Assembly: GCA_016293805.1 (NCBI GenBank) | Contig: JAEDDI010000045.1 | Coordinates: 1-13,428, forward strand | DNA: 13,428 nucleotides | DNA from: Bacillota bacterium | GTDB taxonomy: Bacteria > Bacillota > Clostridia > Peptostreptococcales > Anaerovoracaceae | Reading direction: 5' to 3' | In this document: positions 1-7,179 of the stretch, one piece after another | Layout: each line of letters opens with the position of its first letter | Numbering within the stretch: the first letter of the stretch is position 1 | Position numbers and translations under genes: made by a program | Notes under the pieces: model-generated | What the model saw: only the letters and a program-made list of their open reading frames with translations | Database searches by the model: none | What the model was told of the DNA's origin: nothing

Positions 1-64
1 ACGTATGGTTTCTCTTTAACTGGAACACCGGTTTCCTAACGCAGGAATATTCACCTTTTGATGT

Positions 65-117
65 AGCAGGCAATGCCATATATTATATGCCCTTACGACA
101 ATGTGGAATTGCCTGCT
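65..117. repeat. 10-bp inverted repeat with 33-nt spacer
   Basis: AGCAGGCAAT at 65-74 is the exact reverse complement of ATTGCCTGCT at 108-117. As RNA it would form a 10-bp stem with a large loop. No T-run follows, so it is not a clear intrinsic terminator for a gene upstream of the window. Positions 1-250 hold no gene I can support; a frame open from 3 to about 152 gives an unrecognised peptide with no visible start. Confidence 0.6.
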
Positions 118-257
118 CAATAATATGTCAAAAATGTTACATATTTTCATAGCCCTTAAAAACGTTGAAATTTCAATGGTTACATGAGCTCAATACGAGT
201 ATATTAAGTAAAATGGAAAAAATTAGTAGAATTCTATAGTATACTTACCAACTATTA

Positions 258-266
258 TGGTATACT
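258..266 (+). promoter_or_regulatory. Extended -10 promoter for the riboswitch leader
   Basis: TGGTATACT fits an extended -10 element (TGn followed by TATACT). No good -35 box is seen, which is acceptable for extended -10 promoters. A start near 273 would place the riboswitch about 40 nt into the transcript and give a leader of about 220 nt. A second TATACT lies at 240-245 without a convincing -35. Confidence 0.5.
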
Positions 267-312
267 GTTCGAGCATAGAATAAGTTATAGTTATTATTTG
301 AAAGGAGGAAAT

Positions 313-392
313 GACTAAGGCTAAAACACCCGAAAGGATGTGACAGAAAGCTACAGGACCTAAACTGTTTCAGCATGGCAGCCAGCTGCCCA
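313..392 (+). ncRNA. Cyclic di-GMP-I (GEMM) riboswitch aptamer
   Basis: The class I cyclic di-GMP aptamer plan is visible. A short hairpin is capped by a GAAA tetraloop (332-335, flanked by CC and GG). It is followed by the junction segment GACAGAAAGC (342-351). A second hairpin carries the two halves of an 11-nt-type GAAA tetraloop receptor, CCTAAA (359-364) and CATGG (374-378), around a small CTG-TTT-CAG tip. The typical ending GGCAGCCAGCTGCC (377-390) follows. The outer stem looks weak: only GGC (319-321) with GCC (388-390). The junction differs slightly from the usual GACGCAAAGC. It lies about 100 nt upstream of the surface-protein start on the same strand. The call rests on recognition of the family, not on a covariance-model search. 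Confidence 0.82.
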
Positions 393-449
393 TAATACTA
401 TGGAATGATATTTTGAAAATGATTAAGACAAAAGAAAAACAATATGCTT

Positions 450-486
450 TCACTTCCGGCACTCAGTTAAATTTAACAGGAGGTGA
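450..486 (+). promoter_or_regulatory. Shine-Dalgarno-masking hairpin (riboswitch expression platform)
   Basis: TCACTTCC (450-457) can pair over 8 positions, one of them G-U, with GGAGGTGA (479-486), which is the ribosome binding site of the gene at 493. The loop contains the perfect palindrome GTTAAATTTAAC (466-477). An alternative partner for 450-457 is GGAATGA (402-408), just after the aptamer, giving 7 pairs with one bulged C. The two pairings are mutually exclusive. No T-run lies between aptamer and gene, so translational rather than transcriptional control is inferred; the sign of the switch cannot be read. Confidence 0.6.
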
Positions 487-492
487 GACGGC

Positions 493-3400
493 ATGAAAAA
501 ACCAAAACTTGTTTCACTGCTTTTATGTCTTGTTCTGCTGCTTGGATGTCTGCCTTTGTCAACTCTGGCAGATGATGAAAGCGGCATTGTCGATGGGAAT
601 CAGATCGAACAGACACAGCAGACTGAAGAAGAAACAGATACAATGACAGAAAGTCAGGATACATCTGATGAAAGCAGTACCAAAGCTTCCGGCAGACTGA
701 AAGCTGCACCTGTCCTCTTGTCAGATACTGCAAAGGTAACTGAAAATAACATAACCTATGTGGTTGACACCGGTTCCGGGACCGCATCCGTTGAATCCGG
801 AAAGCCTGATTCAAATGGAGTAATTACAGTTCCGGATACTATAACATATGACGGGGTAAAATACCCTGTTACTTCTGTTGGAGCTGATGCGTTTTGTGGA
901 AAATTTTATGGAAAACCCGGTCTTGTTTGGAGCGAAGTATATATCGGTTCCAATGTCACATCAATCGGTGCCAATGCATTTGGAAGCGGTTTTGACTCTG
1001 TCAGCATAATACAGTTTAACGGAAGCAGCTGCCAGAGCATTGCAGCTGATGCTTTTGACTGGATTACGCTTGCATCAGGATTTGAGCTTATCGTTATGGG
1101 GCCTGAAGGATGTATGGATGATGTCCTGCGCGGCGTTATTGATTTAAAGGGCTGCGCTGTAACATATATTGATGAGCACGAGCCATCTGTTGATATCCAG
1201 CAGCTTGTTAATAATGCACCTGATAATGAAGAATATACAATCACAGTTTCAGAAGATATCACTCTGAAAAAGTCAGTCACTATTCCATCCGGCAAAAACA
1301 TTGTAATCAGAGGCGACGGGTTTACGATAAAATCTTCTAAAATACAAAATGTCGAAGAGCTGTTTAATATATCATATGGAGCATCACTTGCAATTGACGG
1401 GTCTCTCACATTATCAGGCGGCAGCAGTAATAACAGATCTCAGGGAAATATCGCTGATGTAAGCGGCGGCACTTTCATTTTAAGAAACGGAACGCTGAAA
1501 AACGGAAAAATCACTTCCAGTTTAAGCGGTGCGGTACTTGTAAGAGACGGCGGCTCTTTCATAATGAGCGGAGGAAGCATCGAATCATTTACATTAAACG
1601 GCGATATGCTTACAGCTCCTGTTGTTGTTTCTCCTGCTTCAGAGTTCATATTTGAAGATGGAACTATAAAGAATAACAAGAATTACAGTAACAATAATGC
1701 TCCTGTTTCAAGCGGAGTTCTTCTTTATACATGGAACAAAGGAGAAGCTCCTGCAGAAATGACCATGAACGGAGGCAGTATTACTGAAAATATGTACTGC
1801 AGCGGCGTCTACCTCATAGGCTCCACAGATTTTGAGATGAACGGCGGAACAATTTCCGGCAATAAAGGAACATACGGCGGCGGAGTCTGTGTTGCAGGCG
1901 CTCCGGGAGGCCAGTCGTATGAGGATTTTACTACGAAATTTGTCATGAACGGCGGCAGTATTTCCGAAAACGAGTCATACAATGCCGGCGGCGGAATATA
2001 TGTTAATTCCAGCGATGTAACTCTCAACGGCGGACGCATTGAAAACAACACAGCGCGTTCTCACGGAGGCGGCGTATATGTAAGTGAAATGCCCCATGTT
2101 CTTCATGTTAATAATGCAGTTGTTACAGATAATGAAGTCACTTCACTTGGCGGAGGACTGTGGTTCTGTCCGTCAGGCGAGGCTTATCTGAATGTAAACA
2201 GAGGCGTTGCAGTATATGATAACACTGCGGCAGAAGCAGGTGATGATTTCGTATCTGTCGGAAAGGGAACAGGACATGTAACGCTCGCATCACGTATGCT
2301 CGGCGGGGGCAGGGCAAACTGGCACGCTGACGGAGGAGTTATAACTACAAGCGGTCAGCCGGCTCCTCTTGAAACCGGAATGGCAGATCCGTCTGCTGAA
2401 AGATATTCTCCTGAAAATCCCGGTCATGAAATAACTGCTGAGGAGTCATCTGAAGGTTACGCTCTTAAGGCGCTGCCATCTGATTCTGCAAAAGAACTTG
2501 CACTTTCAAAGGCCTCACTTATCATATCGGGAAACAAAGCGGAAAGAGGAGGAGGAATAGGGTCAAACGGCGTTGTAATATTCGGCGATGATGAAAATGA
2601 ATGGTCCGTCAGAGTAACTAAGACATGGGATCTTAATACTCCTGCCGGATATATAAGGCCTGTTACTGTATACCTGAAAGCAGGAGACACTTTGCTTGAC
2701 AGTGTCATTCTGAGCGAGGAAAACAGCTGGACAGCGGAATTTACCGGTCTTCCCGCACCTGACCCTGAAAATGGCATCACATATTCGGCTGTAGAGAATC
2801 CAGTTCCCGAAAACTTCAGGGAAAAGTACAGTGAAGCAGAGTATGACGCTGAAACTCATACAGTATCTATAAGAATAAAGAACAGTTATGTGGCGCCTTC
2901 TGTAACGCCTCCCGTATATTCTCCGTTTGATACGGTTATCGTGGCAGGAGAAAAAACATGGGATGACAATAATAACAGGGACAATATGAGACCTGAACAG
3001 ATAAAGATAAATCTGCTGGCTGACGGCAGGGTTATCAATACCAGAACAGTTACAGCAGCTGACGGCTGGAAATGGTCATTTGATAAGCTGCCTGCAAAAG
3101 ATGACCTTGGAAACGATATTAAATACTCAATCTCTGAAGAACCGGTACCGGGATACACGGCTGTCTATGACAATTACAGTGTAAAGAATATCTACACGGG
3201 AGGTACTGTTGACATCCCTGTGAAAAAAGTCTGGGATGACGATGAAGATAGTGCAGGGATAAGACCTTCATCTGTAACAGTATATCTTTATGCCGATAAT
3301 GTTAAGGCAGAAGACAGATATCTTGTTTTAAACAGTGCCAATAACTGGTCGGGCGTATTCACCGGTCTTCCGAAATACAGCGGCGGAACTGTCATAGATT

Positions 3401-3693
3401 ATGAAATACGCGAAGTTCCTGTGGCAGGCTACAGTGCTGAAATATCAGGTGACAGCAAAGCAGGATTTACAGTGACAAACAGCATTATCAGCGGCGAAAG
3501 CCTCGGAAGCGGAACCGGAATTGAAGATGAAGACAATGAGGATTATTCCGCAAACGGCAGCAGTTCAGATGAGACTGAAACAGGAGATGCTTCTCATGCT
3601 GTTTTCTGGATGTTTCTGATGACAGCAGATGCTGTTATCCTGACATTACTCTTAAGAAGAAGACGCAGGGCGGATTCGAACCAGCCAAGGTAA
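493..3693 (+). CDS. Large surface protein: LRR-like, beta-helix and three Cna-B domains
   Basis: This is a 1066-residue exported, probably cell-surface, adhesin-like protein. A signal peptide covers residues 1-26 with likely cleavage after STLA; a lipobox-like LLGC at 16-19 is a less likely alternative. An acidic Thr/Ser-rich stretch follows to about 65, then a BspA-type leucine-rich-repeat-like part (about 70-225, with VTSVGADAF and VTSIGANAF). A right-handed beta-helix region (about 228-690) repeats MNGGSI/T and GGGIYV turns. Three Cna-B domains lie at about 702-797, 813-897 and 905-995. Each keeps the Lys (TKTW, EKTW, KKVW), Glu (VENPVP, SEEPVP, REVPVA) and Asn (KNSY, KNIY, TNSI) expected for an internal isopeptide bond. 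The C-terminus reads TETGD (1028-1032), a membrane helix (1036-1054) and five arginines: a sortase-type tail lacking a clean LPxTG. AGGAGGTGA six bases upstream supports the ATG. The riboswitch leader probably regulates it. Binding partner unknown. Confidence 0.9.
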   Translation: MKKPKLVSLLLCLVLLLGCLPLSTLADDESGIVDGNQIEQTQQTEEETDTMTESQDTSDESSTKASGRLKAAPVLLSDTAKVTENNITYVVDTGSGTASVESGKPDSNGVITVPDTITYDGVKYPVTSVGADAFCGKFYGKPGLVWSEVYIGSNVTSIGANAFGSGFDSVSIIQFNGSSCQSIAADAFDWITLASGFELIVMGPEGCMDDVLRGVIDLKGCAVTYIDEHEPSVDIQQLVNNAPDNEEYTITVSEDITLKKSVTIPSGKNIVIRGDGFTIKSSKIQNVEELFNISYGASLAIDGSLTLSGGSSNNRSQGNIADVSGGTFILRNGTLKNGKITSSLSGAVLVRDGGSFIMSGGSIESFTLNGDMLTAPVVVSPASEFIFEDGTIKNNKNYSNNNAPVSSGVLLYTWNKGEAPAEMTMNGGSITENMYCSGVYLIGSTDFEMNGGTISGNKGTYGGGVCVAGAPGGQSYEDFTTKFVMNGGSISENESYNAGGGIYVNSSDVTLNGGRIENNTARSHGGGVYVSEMPHVLHVNNAVVTDNEVTSLGGGLWFCPSGEAYLNVNRGVAVYDNTAAEAGDDFVSVGKGTGHVTLASRMLGGGRANWHADGGVITTSGQPAPLETGMADPSAERYSPENPGHEITAEESSEGYALKALPSDSAKELALSKASLIISGNKAERGGGIGSNGVVIFGDDENEWSVRVTKTWDLNTPAGYIRPVTVYLKAGDTLLDSVILSEENSWTAEFTGLPAPDPENGITYSAVENPVPENFREKYSEAEYDAETHTVSIRIKNSYVAPSVTPPVYSPFDTVIVAGEKTWDDNNNRDNMRPEQIKINLLADGRVINTRTVTAADGWKWSFDKLPAKDDLGNDIKYSISEEPVPGYTAVYDNYSVKNIYTGGTVDIPVKKVWDDDEDSAGIRPSSVTVYLYADNVKAEDRYLVLNSANNWSGVFTGLPKYSGGTVIDYEIREVPVAGYSAEISGDSKAGFTVTNSIISGESLGSGTGIEDEDNEDYSANGSSSDETETGDASHAVFWMFLMTADAVILTLLLRRRRRADSNQPR

Positions 3694-3704
3694 AATGATG
3701 AAAT

Positions 3705-3735
3705 CAGAGGTCAGACATGTCCGGCCTCTGTTTTT
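3705..3735 (+). terminator. Intrinsic terminator after the surface protein
   Basis: CAGAGGTC (3705-3712) pairs with GGCCTCTG (3723-3730), one G-U included, and is followed by TTTTT. It separates the surface-protein gene from the GntR gene. Confidence 0.85.
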
Positions 3736-3755
3736 CTCTCAGGTTCAGTTTCCTC

Positions 3756-3784
3756 TTGAAATATATCACTTCAGCCTGTAGAAT
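3756..3784 (+). promoter_or_regulatory. Sigma-70-type promoter of the GntR gene
   Basis: TTGAAA (3756-3761) and TAGAAT (3779-3784) are each one base from consensus and are spaced by exactly 17 nt. A TATATCA sequence (3762-3768) lies inside the spacer and could be part of an operator. The predicted start near 3791 leaves a leader of about 48 nt. Confidence 0.65.
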
Positions 3785-3838
3785 TAATCTGTTAGCACAT
3801 TACATAAATATATGTTTATAATATTGAAAGGATAGTAT

Positions 3839-4501
3839 ATGATTAATCTTGATATTCATGCTGTTAAGCCTTTGAGGGAGCTGATTTATGATGAACTTAA
3901 GAACAGGATTCTGACAGGAAAACTTGAACCCGGCATAAGGCTTATGGAAAACACTCTCGCAGATGAGCTTGGAGTCAGCAGAACACCGGTAAGGGAGGCA
4001 ATCCGCAAACTCGAAAAAGAGCATCTTGTTACGATTGCACCAAGGAGAGGTGCATATGTTGCCGAACGCAACGCCAAGGTAATGATTGATATTCTTGAGG
4101 TCCGGGAGAGCATGGAGGGACTTACAGCGTACTACTGCGCGCAGAGGATAAGCGATGACCAGAAAGCCCTTCTCCGCGACTATGCCGATTGTTTCCGAAA
4201 GGCGGTTGAAGAAGGAAACTGTGCGGATATGATAAAATACGACACTGAATTTCATCATCTGATCATTGAATGCAGCAGCAATCCAATCCTGATCCGGATG
4301 ATAGAGCATCTGAGAGAACTTCTTCTTCAGTTCAGAACTATATATTTCAGAGATTCTGAAAGAAATGAGATTCTGCCTTCAGAACATTACGAGATTCTCG
4401 AGGCCATAGAGGCAGGGGATGCAAAGCGGGCAAGTGATGCGGCAGCATCTCATATAGTTCATCTTAAAGAACTTGCAGGAGTGGAAAATTCAGAATCATA
4501 A
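3839..4501 (+). CDS. GntR-family transcriptional regulator, FadR/FCD type
   Basis: A 220-residue DNA-binding regulator of the FadR subfamily. The N-terminal winged helix (about 10-77) has the family pattern LADELGVSRTPVREAIRKLE and the wing RRGAYVAE. The C-terminal FCD domain (about 82-214) is all-helical and shows the usual metal-ligand set: D135, H139, H183 and H205. In this family the pocket binds a small organic acid or sugar acid and the protein then leaves its operator. The ligand cannot be told from sequence, because no catabolic gene is adjacent. GAAAGGAT stands about 6 nt before the ATG. The gene has its own promoter and terminator, so it is a single-gene unit. Its target could be itself or the downstream operon. 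Length is normal for the family. Confidence 0.92.
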   Translation: MINLDIHAVKPLRELIYDELKNRILTGKLEPGIRLMENTLADELGVSRTPVREAIRKLEKEHLVTIAPRRGAYVAERNAKVMIDILEVRESMEGLTAYYCAQRISDDQKALLRDYADCFRKAVEEGNCADMIKYDTEFHHLIIECSSNPILIRMIEHLRELLLQFRTIYFRDSERNEILPSEHYEILEAIEAGDAKRASDAAASHIVHLKELAGVENSES

Positions 4502-4516
4502 TATGATATATTTAAT

Positions 4517-4542
4517 GAGGATGTGTTAAGCATCCTCTTTTT
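4517..4542 (+). terminator. Intrinsic terminator after the GntR gene
   Basis: GAGGATG (4517-4523) pairs perfectly with CATCCTC (4531-4537) over a 7-nt loop, followed by TTTTT. Confidence 0.88.
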
Positions 4543-4543
4543 C

Positions 4544-4573
4544 TGATATACTTTTATCATCAGGAGATATAAT
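4544..4573 (+). promoter_or_regulatory. Promoter and possible operator of the membrane-protein operon
   Basis: A perfect TATAAT lies at 4568-4573, directly after the GntR terminator and 21 nt before the next ATG. No good -35 is seen. Where the -35 should be, TGATA (4544-4548) and TATCA (4555-4559) form an inverted repeat with a 6-nt spacer, suggesting a regulator site overlapping the promoter. Confidence 0.45.
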
Positions 4574-4594
4574 CTGAAAAAGGCGGGTTTCGTT

Positions 4595-5050
4595 ATGGAA
4601 TGGATCAATATTTTCGGCCTCATTTTCATGGCAGTTATTATGATACCCAATATCATATTTGCAGCTTCAGGAAGGGGCGGCTTTGAAAACCTGTGGAAAA
4701 ACAGAAGGGTTGAGATTCTGGAGCAGATTGGAAGATACGGCTGCTTCATCTTCATGATTGTAAACATTCCCGGAACCTGGTCAGGCTGGCGGTCCGATGA
4801 GTGGTTTGCAGTATATCTTCTGACCGATTCCGCCCTGATACTTATCTACCTTGTAATATGGGTCACAGCTTTCAGAAAAGAAAGCCTTTTCACGGCGTTA
4901 TCGCTTTCGGCAATTCCTTCATTTATCTTTCTTTTCAGCGGAATAGCGTCAGGATCTGTGCTTCTCACAGTATCAGCACTTTTGTTTGCCCCGTCCCATA
5001 TTCTCTTATCATACATGAATCAGAAGGCAAAGGAGAAGTCAAATGGATAA
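4595..5050 (+). CDS. Conserved-type small integral membrane protein, function unknown
   Basis: A 151-residue protein made mostly of hydrophobic segments: about 4-24, 49-62, 71-92, 97-116 and 119-137, so four or five membrane helices. Conserved-looking features are PNIIFA after the first helix, a basic loop (FENLWKNRRVEILEQIGRYG) and a short basic C-terminus. The general look matches uncharacterised membrane proteins of Clostridia, but I cannot name a family or function. It opens a compact run of genes; its last 8 bases overlap the start of the DUF3795 gene. A purine-rich AAAGGCGGG lies about 8 nt before the ATG. A predicted TATAAT is just upstream. Confidence 0.8.
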   Translation: MEWINIFGLIFMAVIMIPNIIFAASGRGGFENLWKNRRVEILEQIGRYGCFIFMIVNIPGTWSGWRSDEWFAVYLLTDSALILIYLVIWVTAFRKESLFTALSLSAIPSFIFLFSGIASGSVLLTVSALLFAPSHILLSYMNQKAKEKSNG

Positions 5051-5378
5051 ACTTACAGGATGCTGCGGACTTGACTGCAGAAGATGTGATGCAAGAACTG
5101 CCACTGTCAACAATGATGATGAACTTCGTGACAGAGTGGCAAAGCTCTGGAGCGAGCTTAACGGTGCTGAGATAACAAGAGAGATGATTAACTGTGACGG
5201 CTGCAGAGCGTCTGGCAGGAAAACTCCTTTTGCCGAGAGCATGTGCGGTATAAGGAAGTGCGCAGTAGGAAGAGGATATATGACATGCGGAGAGTGCGCC
5301 GAATTTGAAACGTGCGGAATCCTGTCTGATATAACGGGAAATAACGTGGAAGCACTCGATAACCTCAGGAGAAGATAA
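5043..5378 (+). CDS. DUF3795-type cysteine-rich protein
   Basis: A 111-residue soluble protein with eleven cysteines: 7, 8, 12, 15, 51, 54, 68, 73, 82, 85 and 91. The opening CCGLDCRRCDA, the central INCDGC, and the C-terminal CGIRKCA and MTCGECAEF are the layout of DUF3795. That family is probably metal- or cluster-binding from its CxxC pairs; no reaction is established. AAGGAG seven bases before the ATG supports the start. The gene overlaps the preceding membrane-protein gene by 8 bases and its TAA overlaps the next ATG (TAATG), so the three are probably translated together. Confidence 0.85.
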   Translation: MDKLTGCCGLDCRRCDARTATVNNDDELRDRVAKLWSELNGAEITREMINCDGCRASGRKTPFAESMCGIRKCAVGRGYMTCGECAEFETCGILSDITGNNVEALDNLRRR

Positions 5379-5890
5379 TGGCAAACTGCATAACTTCAGC
5401 CAGGATAGTCCTGAGTCTTGCGATGTTTTTTACAGAGACCTTTTCAGGGATGTTTTACGCTGTATATATTGCTGCGGGACTGACAGACATGATAGATGGA
5501 AGCGTGGCAAGAAAAACAGGTACAGAAAGCGAAGCAGGAGCAAAACTTGATACTGTAGCTGATTTTGTTTTTGTCGCTGTCAGCATGATCAGGATACTTC
5601 CGTGCATTGACCTGCCTTTATGGATATGGGTGTGGACAGGCGCTGCTGCCTTAATCAAAATCATAAACGCAGTATCCTGCTTTTTAATTTGCAGATCCTT
5701 TCCGGCCTGTCATACAAAGTTAAACAGGGCAGCAGGTCTTCTGCTGTTCCTGCTTCCGCTGAGCCTCGGGCTAATTGATATCCGCTTTACAGGCTCTCTG
5801 GTGTGCGCTGTCGCCACATCGGCAGCTTTGCAGGAAGGATACCTTATTCGAACTGCAGGAAAGAATAATGACAATATTAATATTATGTAA
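5378..5890 (+). CDS. CDP-alcohol phosphatidyltransferase family membrane enzyme
   Basis: A 170-residue integral membrane enzyme that moves a phosphatidyl group from a CDP-lipid onto an alcohol in phospholipid synthesis. The complete family signature D-x2-DG-x2-AR-x8-G-x3-D-x3-D is present: D37, D40, G41, A44, R45, G54, D58 and D62. These residues bind the two metal ions and CDP. About five or six hydrophobic helices follow. The acceptor (glycerol phosphate, inositol phosphate, serine or other) cannot be decided. The protein is somewhat short for PgsA, and its place in this operon does not suggest the housekeeping copy. It starts at TAATG, overlapping the DUF3795 stop, with AGGAGAAG at 5367-5374 as ribosome binding site. 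Confidence 0.88.
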   Translation: MANCITSARIVLSLAMFFTETFSGMFYAVYIAAGLTDMIDGSVARKTGTESEAGAKLDTVADFVFVAVSMIRILPCIDLPLWIWVWTGAAALIKIINAVSCFLICRSFPACHTKLNRAAGLLLFLLPLSLGLIDIRFTGSLVCAVATSAALQEGYLIRTAGKNNDNINIM

Positions 5891-5916
5891 ACCAAATTAA
5901 AGTGGAGATAACCCAG

Positions 5917-6471
5917 ATGATTTTAGAAACGGAAAGACTTATTCTTCGTCCGTGGGATGAAAATGATGCGGAAAGTCTGTTTAAATATGCAAGCTCCCCT
6001 GATGTCGGCCCTGCAGCCGGATGGCCCGTGCATGAGAGCGTATCTGACAGCCTTGAAATTATACGCAGTGTATTATCAGTCAGCGGTACATTTGCAGTAT
6101 GCCTTAAGGATGATAACGAGGCTGTCGGCAGTATCGGGTTGATTTCACCTGCACAGTCGCATGTTTCAGTCGGAGATGATGAGCTTGAGATAGGATACTG
6201 GATCGGCGTTCCGTTCTGGGGCAGGGGTCTCATTCCTGAAGCAGTGAGAAGGCTGCAGGAATATGCTTTTAGCGAACTTGACTGCAGTGCGTTATGGTGC
6301 GGATATTACGAGGGGAACGAAAAGTCCAGAAGATGTCAGGAAAAGTGCGGCTTCATTTACCATCATACGGAAAAAGACGTGCCGTGCATACTGATGGGCG
6401 ATATACGCACAGAGCATTTTACGAGAATGACAAAAGAAATGTGGATGGAGATGAATTATGGCAGAGAATGA
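5917..6471 (+). CDS. GNAT acetyltransferase, RimJ/RimL-like
   Basis: A 184-residue acetyl-CoA-dependent N-acetyltransferase. The start MILETERLILRPW is the classic opening of the RimJ/RimL-like branch. The acetyl-CoA loop is within GYWIGVPFWGRGLIPEA (93-109), and the later segment NEKSRRCQEKCGF is the usual asparagine-containing helix of the fold. The substrate is unknown; relatives modify ribosomal proteins, antibiotics or small amines. I choose the ATG at 5917 because GTGGAG (5902-5907) sits at the right distance to be its ribosome binding site. A longer reading from the GTG at 5902 would add MEITQ and use up that site. The gene follows the phosphatidyltransferase by 26 nt and overlaps the next gene by 14 bases. 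Confidence 0.88.
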   Translation: MILETERLILRPWDENDAESLFKYASSPDVGPAAGWPVHESVSDSLEIIRSVLSVSGTFAVCLKDDNEAVGSIGLISPAQSHVSVGDDELEIGYWIGVPFWGRGLIPEAVRRLQEYAFSELDCSALWCGYYEGNEKSRRCQEKCGFIYHHTEKDVPCILMGDIRTEHFTRMTKEMWMEMNYGRE

Positions 6472-7087
6472 AAGAAAACTGACAGAAAAGGAGCTGAGAC
6501 GAAAGGAACACTTTGACAATCTGAGCGCCAGGATGCAGTCTGAAGGATATGTTAAAAAGGAACTGACCATAGGCGTTCTAAAGGCGAATATAGGGGCGCT
6601 GTTTGTGATGCTGCCTTTTATGGCAGCTGACGCGTGGGCGTTTTTTTCTGTTCATACCGCAGGCCTTATGTCTTTTTCTATTACATTCAGCCTGCTTCTT
6701 CTTCCAGTTCTGCTGCTGCTTATCGTGCTGCATGAACTGATTCACGGAATTACGTGGGGACTGTTTGCGGAAAATCACTTCAGATCCATCGAGTTCGGAG
6801 TGATATGGAGCGCGCTTACTCCTTACTGCACATGTTCAGAGCCGATGAACAGGTTTCAGTATATGCTCGGAGGCGCAATGCCGACAATTGTTCTGGGTGC
6901 GGCAACTGCTGCTGCCGCAGTTATATCAGGACAGCTTTTCTGGTTTTTCATATCGGAACTTATGATTCTTTCAGGCGGCGGCGACTATATAATTCTGCTC
7001 AAGATTCTCATGTACCGCTCTGCAGGAAAAGAAACTGTTTTTGTCGATCATCCGTATGAATGCGGAGCTGCCGTCTTCGAAAGATAG
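6458..7087 (+). CDS. DUF3267 family zincin-like membrane protein
   Basis: A 209-residue membrane protein with the metalloprotease motif HELIH (92-96) inside a hydrophobic helix, followed by GITWGLF. Downstream are the family-like segments TPYCTC, PTIVLGA, a glycine-rich LSGGGDYI and a DHPYECG tail. These together match DUF3267, a putative membrane zinc peptidase family. H92 and H96 would bind zinc and E93 activate water; actual proteolysis has not been shown for the family as far as I know. A charged N-terminus (about 1-30) is cytoplasmic in appearance; about four helices follow. GGAG at 6446-6449 supports the ATG. It is the last gene of the compact run and is followed by a weak terminator. 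Confidence 0.88.
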   Translation: MAENERKLTEKELRRKEHFDNLSARMQSEGYVKKELTIGVLKANIGALFVMLPFMAADAWAFFSVHTAGLMSFSITFSLLLLPVLLLLIVLHELIHGITWGLFAENHFRSIEFGVIWSALTPYCTCSEPMNRFQYMLGGAMPTIVLGAATAAAAVISGQLFWFFISELMILSGGGDYIILLKILMYRSAGKETVFVDHPYECGAAVFER

Positions 7088-7093
7088 GAAATT

Positions 7094-7130
7094 CCTCTCA
7101 TATTCTCCATACAGGGGATGTTGTTTTTTT
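7094..7130 (+). terminator. Weak intrinsic terminator after the DUF3267 gene
   Basis: CTCC (7105-7108) pairs with GGGG (7114-7117), extended by CAT/ATG across a bulge (7099-7101 with 7118-7120), and is followed by TTG and seven T. The stem is short, so some readthrough into the XRE gene is likely. Confidence 0.45.
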
Positions 7131-7179
7131 ATAAAAAAGTGTATTCTGCCATTGTAAACAGTAAATGGAGGTGGATTAA

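Noticed and set aside
311..343. Ten-codon frame MTKAKTPERM after AGGAGG, inside the riboswitch
   Set aside because: The AGGAGG-to-ATG gap is only 2 nt and the bases are explained by the aptamer, so translation is doubtful.
3668..3690. GGTTCGAATCC-like tRNA T-arm on the minus strand at the end of the surface-protein gene
   Set aside because: The arm does not pair over five bases, there is no CCA end or acceptor partner, and the bases are coding.
3800..4309. 169-codon minus-strand frame over the GntR gene
   Set aside because: It is antisense to a clear GntR/FCD gene, has no ribosome binding site and matches no recognisable family.
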